From Centropus unirufus (Eukaryota > Chordata > Aves > Cuculiformes > Centropidae): a stretch of DNA of 64,000 bases. The position numbers were made by a program, and so were the translations under genes. The stretch's first letter is position 1; every line of letters begins with the position of its first letter. Location: assembly GCA_013397695.1 (NCBI GenBank), contig VYZI01000114.1:293658-357657 (forward strand), written 5' to 3'. Below the pieces are notes generated by a model, which saw only the letters and a list, made by a program, of their open reading frames with translations, ran no database searches and was not told where the DNA came from. Shown here one piece after another: positions 62,876 through 64,000 of the stretch.

Positions 62876-63480
62876 TGTCCCGGTTTGAAAGCAAACCAGT
62901 GAGACTCTGAGTCAGAAATACAATTTAATAGGAAAAGAAAAAAAAATAAAATAAATGCAATAGTACAAAAGAAAACCACTGACAGGGTCAGAATACAACC
63001 CGACACCCTGTCAGTCAGGGTGGCGGTAGCAGTCCAATGAAGTGGTGGCTGCNNNNNNNNNNNNNNNNNNNNNNNNNNNNNNNNNNNNNNNNNNNNNNNN
63101 NNNNNNNNNNNNNNNNNNNNNNNNNNNNNNNNNNNNNNNNNNNNNNNNNNNNNNNNNNNNNNNNNNNNNNNNNNNNNNNNNNNNNNNNNNNNNNNNNNNN
63201 NNNNNNNNNNNNNNNNNNNNNNNNNNNNNNNNNNNNNNNNNNNNNNNNNNNNNNNNNNNNNNNNNNNNNNNNNNNNNNNNNNNNNNNNNNNNNNNNNNNN
63301 NNNNNNNNNNNNNNNNNNNNNNNNNNNNNNNNNNNNNNNNNNNNNNNNNNNNNNNNNNNNNNNNNNNNAGGATGAGTCATGGTAGGAGACAATGAACATT
63401 GCCCCACCTGCTTTAACAGCTTGTGAAGATGGTGATAGAATACATACCTTTGGGCACATCTTACATTGTAACCTAGGACA
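62876..63480 (-). mobile_element. Endogenous retroviral LTR with 5-base target-site duplication
   Basis: Starts TGTCCCGGTTTG and ends CCTAGGACA, giving a TGTCC/GGACA terminal inverted repeat with TG...CA ends. It is bracketed by GGTGG at 62871-62875 and 63481-63485, a perfect 5-base duplication, as expected for integrase-mediated insertion of an ERVL-like element. CR1 sequence continues on both sides. On the minus strand an ATTAAA word lies shortly before the end at 62876, as expected for the polyadenylation signal, so I place transcription on the minus strand (tentative). An N run fills the middle. If its size is true, this is a solo LTR of about 605 bases. The wording resembles bird ERVL-type LTRs. 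No gag, pol or env remnant is visible. Confidence 0.88.
63053..63368. other. Assembly gap (316 N) inside an LTR
   Basis: N run within the LTR. If the size is only an estimate, more LTR or internal retroviral sequence could be hidden here. Confidence 0.99.
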
Positions 63481-63715
63481 GGTGGGAATTAGAAAAATGT
63501 TCTTTACTCAGAGGGTGCTGGAACACTGGGACAGGTTCCCCAGGGAAGTAGTTACAGTGCCAATCCTAACAATGTTTGAGAGCATTTGGACAATGCTCAC
63601 AGACACATGGTGTAATTTTGGGGATTGCCCTCTGCAGGGACGGAATTAGACTCAATGATCCTGTGGGTCCCTTCCAGTTCAGGTTATTCTATGATTCTGT
63701 GGTAGACAGCTTTTA

Positions 63716-64000
63716 CTTACCTTTCTTCTGATTCTGAAATCCACAAATTGCGAAACAGTGGATTGGCAATTCCACGGGAGAACAGCATAATTTGAAATGC
63801 AGTTTGAGGAGTATGGATCAGGTTGATCCCGAGTCTCCCCTGAACTCCAGCACCCTTAAAAAGGGTTCCAGGATCACAAACAATAAATCCCCATAATCAG
63901 GCATTGACCCACAGGATCAATCTACTCCTTCCCAGGTATTTACTGGAGAAGAAACCACTTGGCTTTCCTTTTATTCCCAGAGCTAAATAATTGCTTTGTT
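63716..64000. other. Unassigned sequence after the CR1 tail
   Basis: Moderate GC, no recognisable gene. A weak 6-base-stem hairpin (ACCCTT-AAA-AAGGGT) lies near 63851. Confidence 0.5.

Larger units (their letters stand above)
60775..63715 (+). mobile_element. CR1 retaining its 5' part and ORF1, internally deleted, split by an LTR
   Basis: The only copy here that keeps the 5' region. In order: a GC-richer 5' part (about 60775-61050; exact start uncertain), ORF1 remnants (61050-61520), the start of ORF2 up to an 'IGDSLLGMEGPIC' block near 61735, an abrupt join near 61840-61870 to the RT domain that omits the endonuclease, RT up to motif B, a second abrupt join near 62590-62640 that omits the catalytic box, then late ORF2, an inserted LTR (62876-63480), and the 3' end (63486-63715). 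It ends with GATCCTGTGGGTCCCTTCCAG and octamers TTCTATGATTCTGTGG. The CR1 part is about 2.3 kb against roughly 4.5 kb for an intact element. The 3' wording matches the copy at 7612. Confidence 0.9.

Noticed and set aside
62836..63459. 207-codon minus-strand frame and others across the second gap
   Set aside because: Artefact of the N run inside an LTR.
1..64000. CRISPR arrays, operons, ribosome-binding sites, phage or plasmid features
   Set aside because: The window has vertebrate (avian) retrotransposons and no prokaryotic gene organisation; none were found.
1..64000. tRNA genes or tRNA-derived SINEs
   Set aside because: No convincing A-box/B-box pair or cloverleaf was noticed by eye; a dedicated tRNA scan would be decisive.

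Overview
The window looks like AT-rich, gene-poor DNA from a bird genome. The main evidence is repeated copies of the CR1 non-LTR retrotransposon on both strands. Several end in the tandem 8-base tail (ATTCTRTG type) typical of avian CR1, and others carry recognisable ORF1, endonuclease or reverse-transcriptase remnants. LTR pieces that resemble bird endogenous retroviruses support this. Two N runs (31975-32649 and 63053-63368) show a draft assembly. I cannot assign a species. I found no convincing host protein-coding exon, no tRNA or rRNA gene and no CRISPR array. Nearly all open frames are short, match no family I recognise, or lie inside transposon remnants.

Layout. 1-29860 is mostly AT-rich single-copy-like DNA with an unexplained GC-richer block at about 895-1830. 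It also holds CR1 pieces at 4081, 7612, 12931, 13888, 20024, 20724, 21241, 23933, 24119 and 25556. 29870-31974 is a sharply GC-richer island holding three partial tandem copies of an unrecognised unit of about 610-620 bases. Its minus strand stays open for about 375 codons apart from one TGA. The array runs directly into a CR1 and then a sequence gap. 32650-40970 is AT-rich with only short repeats and hairpins. 40980-45137 holds an interspersed repeat that seems familiar from birds and a shortened LTR. 46110-50645 holds a CR1 endonuclease fragment, an unknown moderately GC-rich block and a long CR1 reverse-transcriptase copy interrupted by an LTR piece. 53708-54650 is a minus-strand CR1. 60640-63715 has two CR1 elements head to head. 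The second retains its 5' part and ORF1, has two internal deletions, and was later hit by an LTR with a perfect 5-base target-site duplication.

No genes work together here in a pathway sense. What the sequence records is a transposon history: CR1 insertion, decay and deletion, LTR insertion into CR1, and one local tandem amplification of unknown origin. The best candidate for something undescribed is the 30.2-31.75 kb array. The evidence does not show that it is a functional gene.
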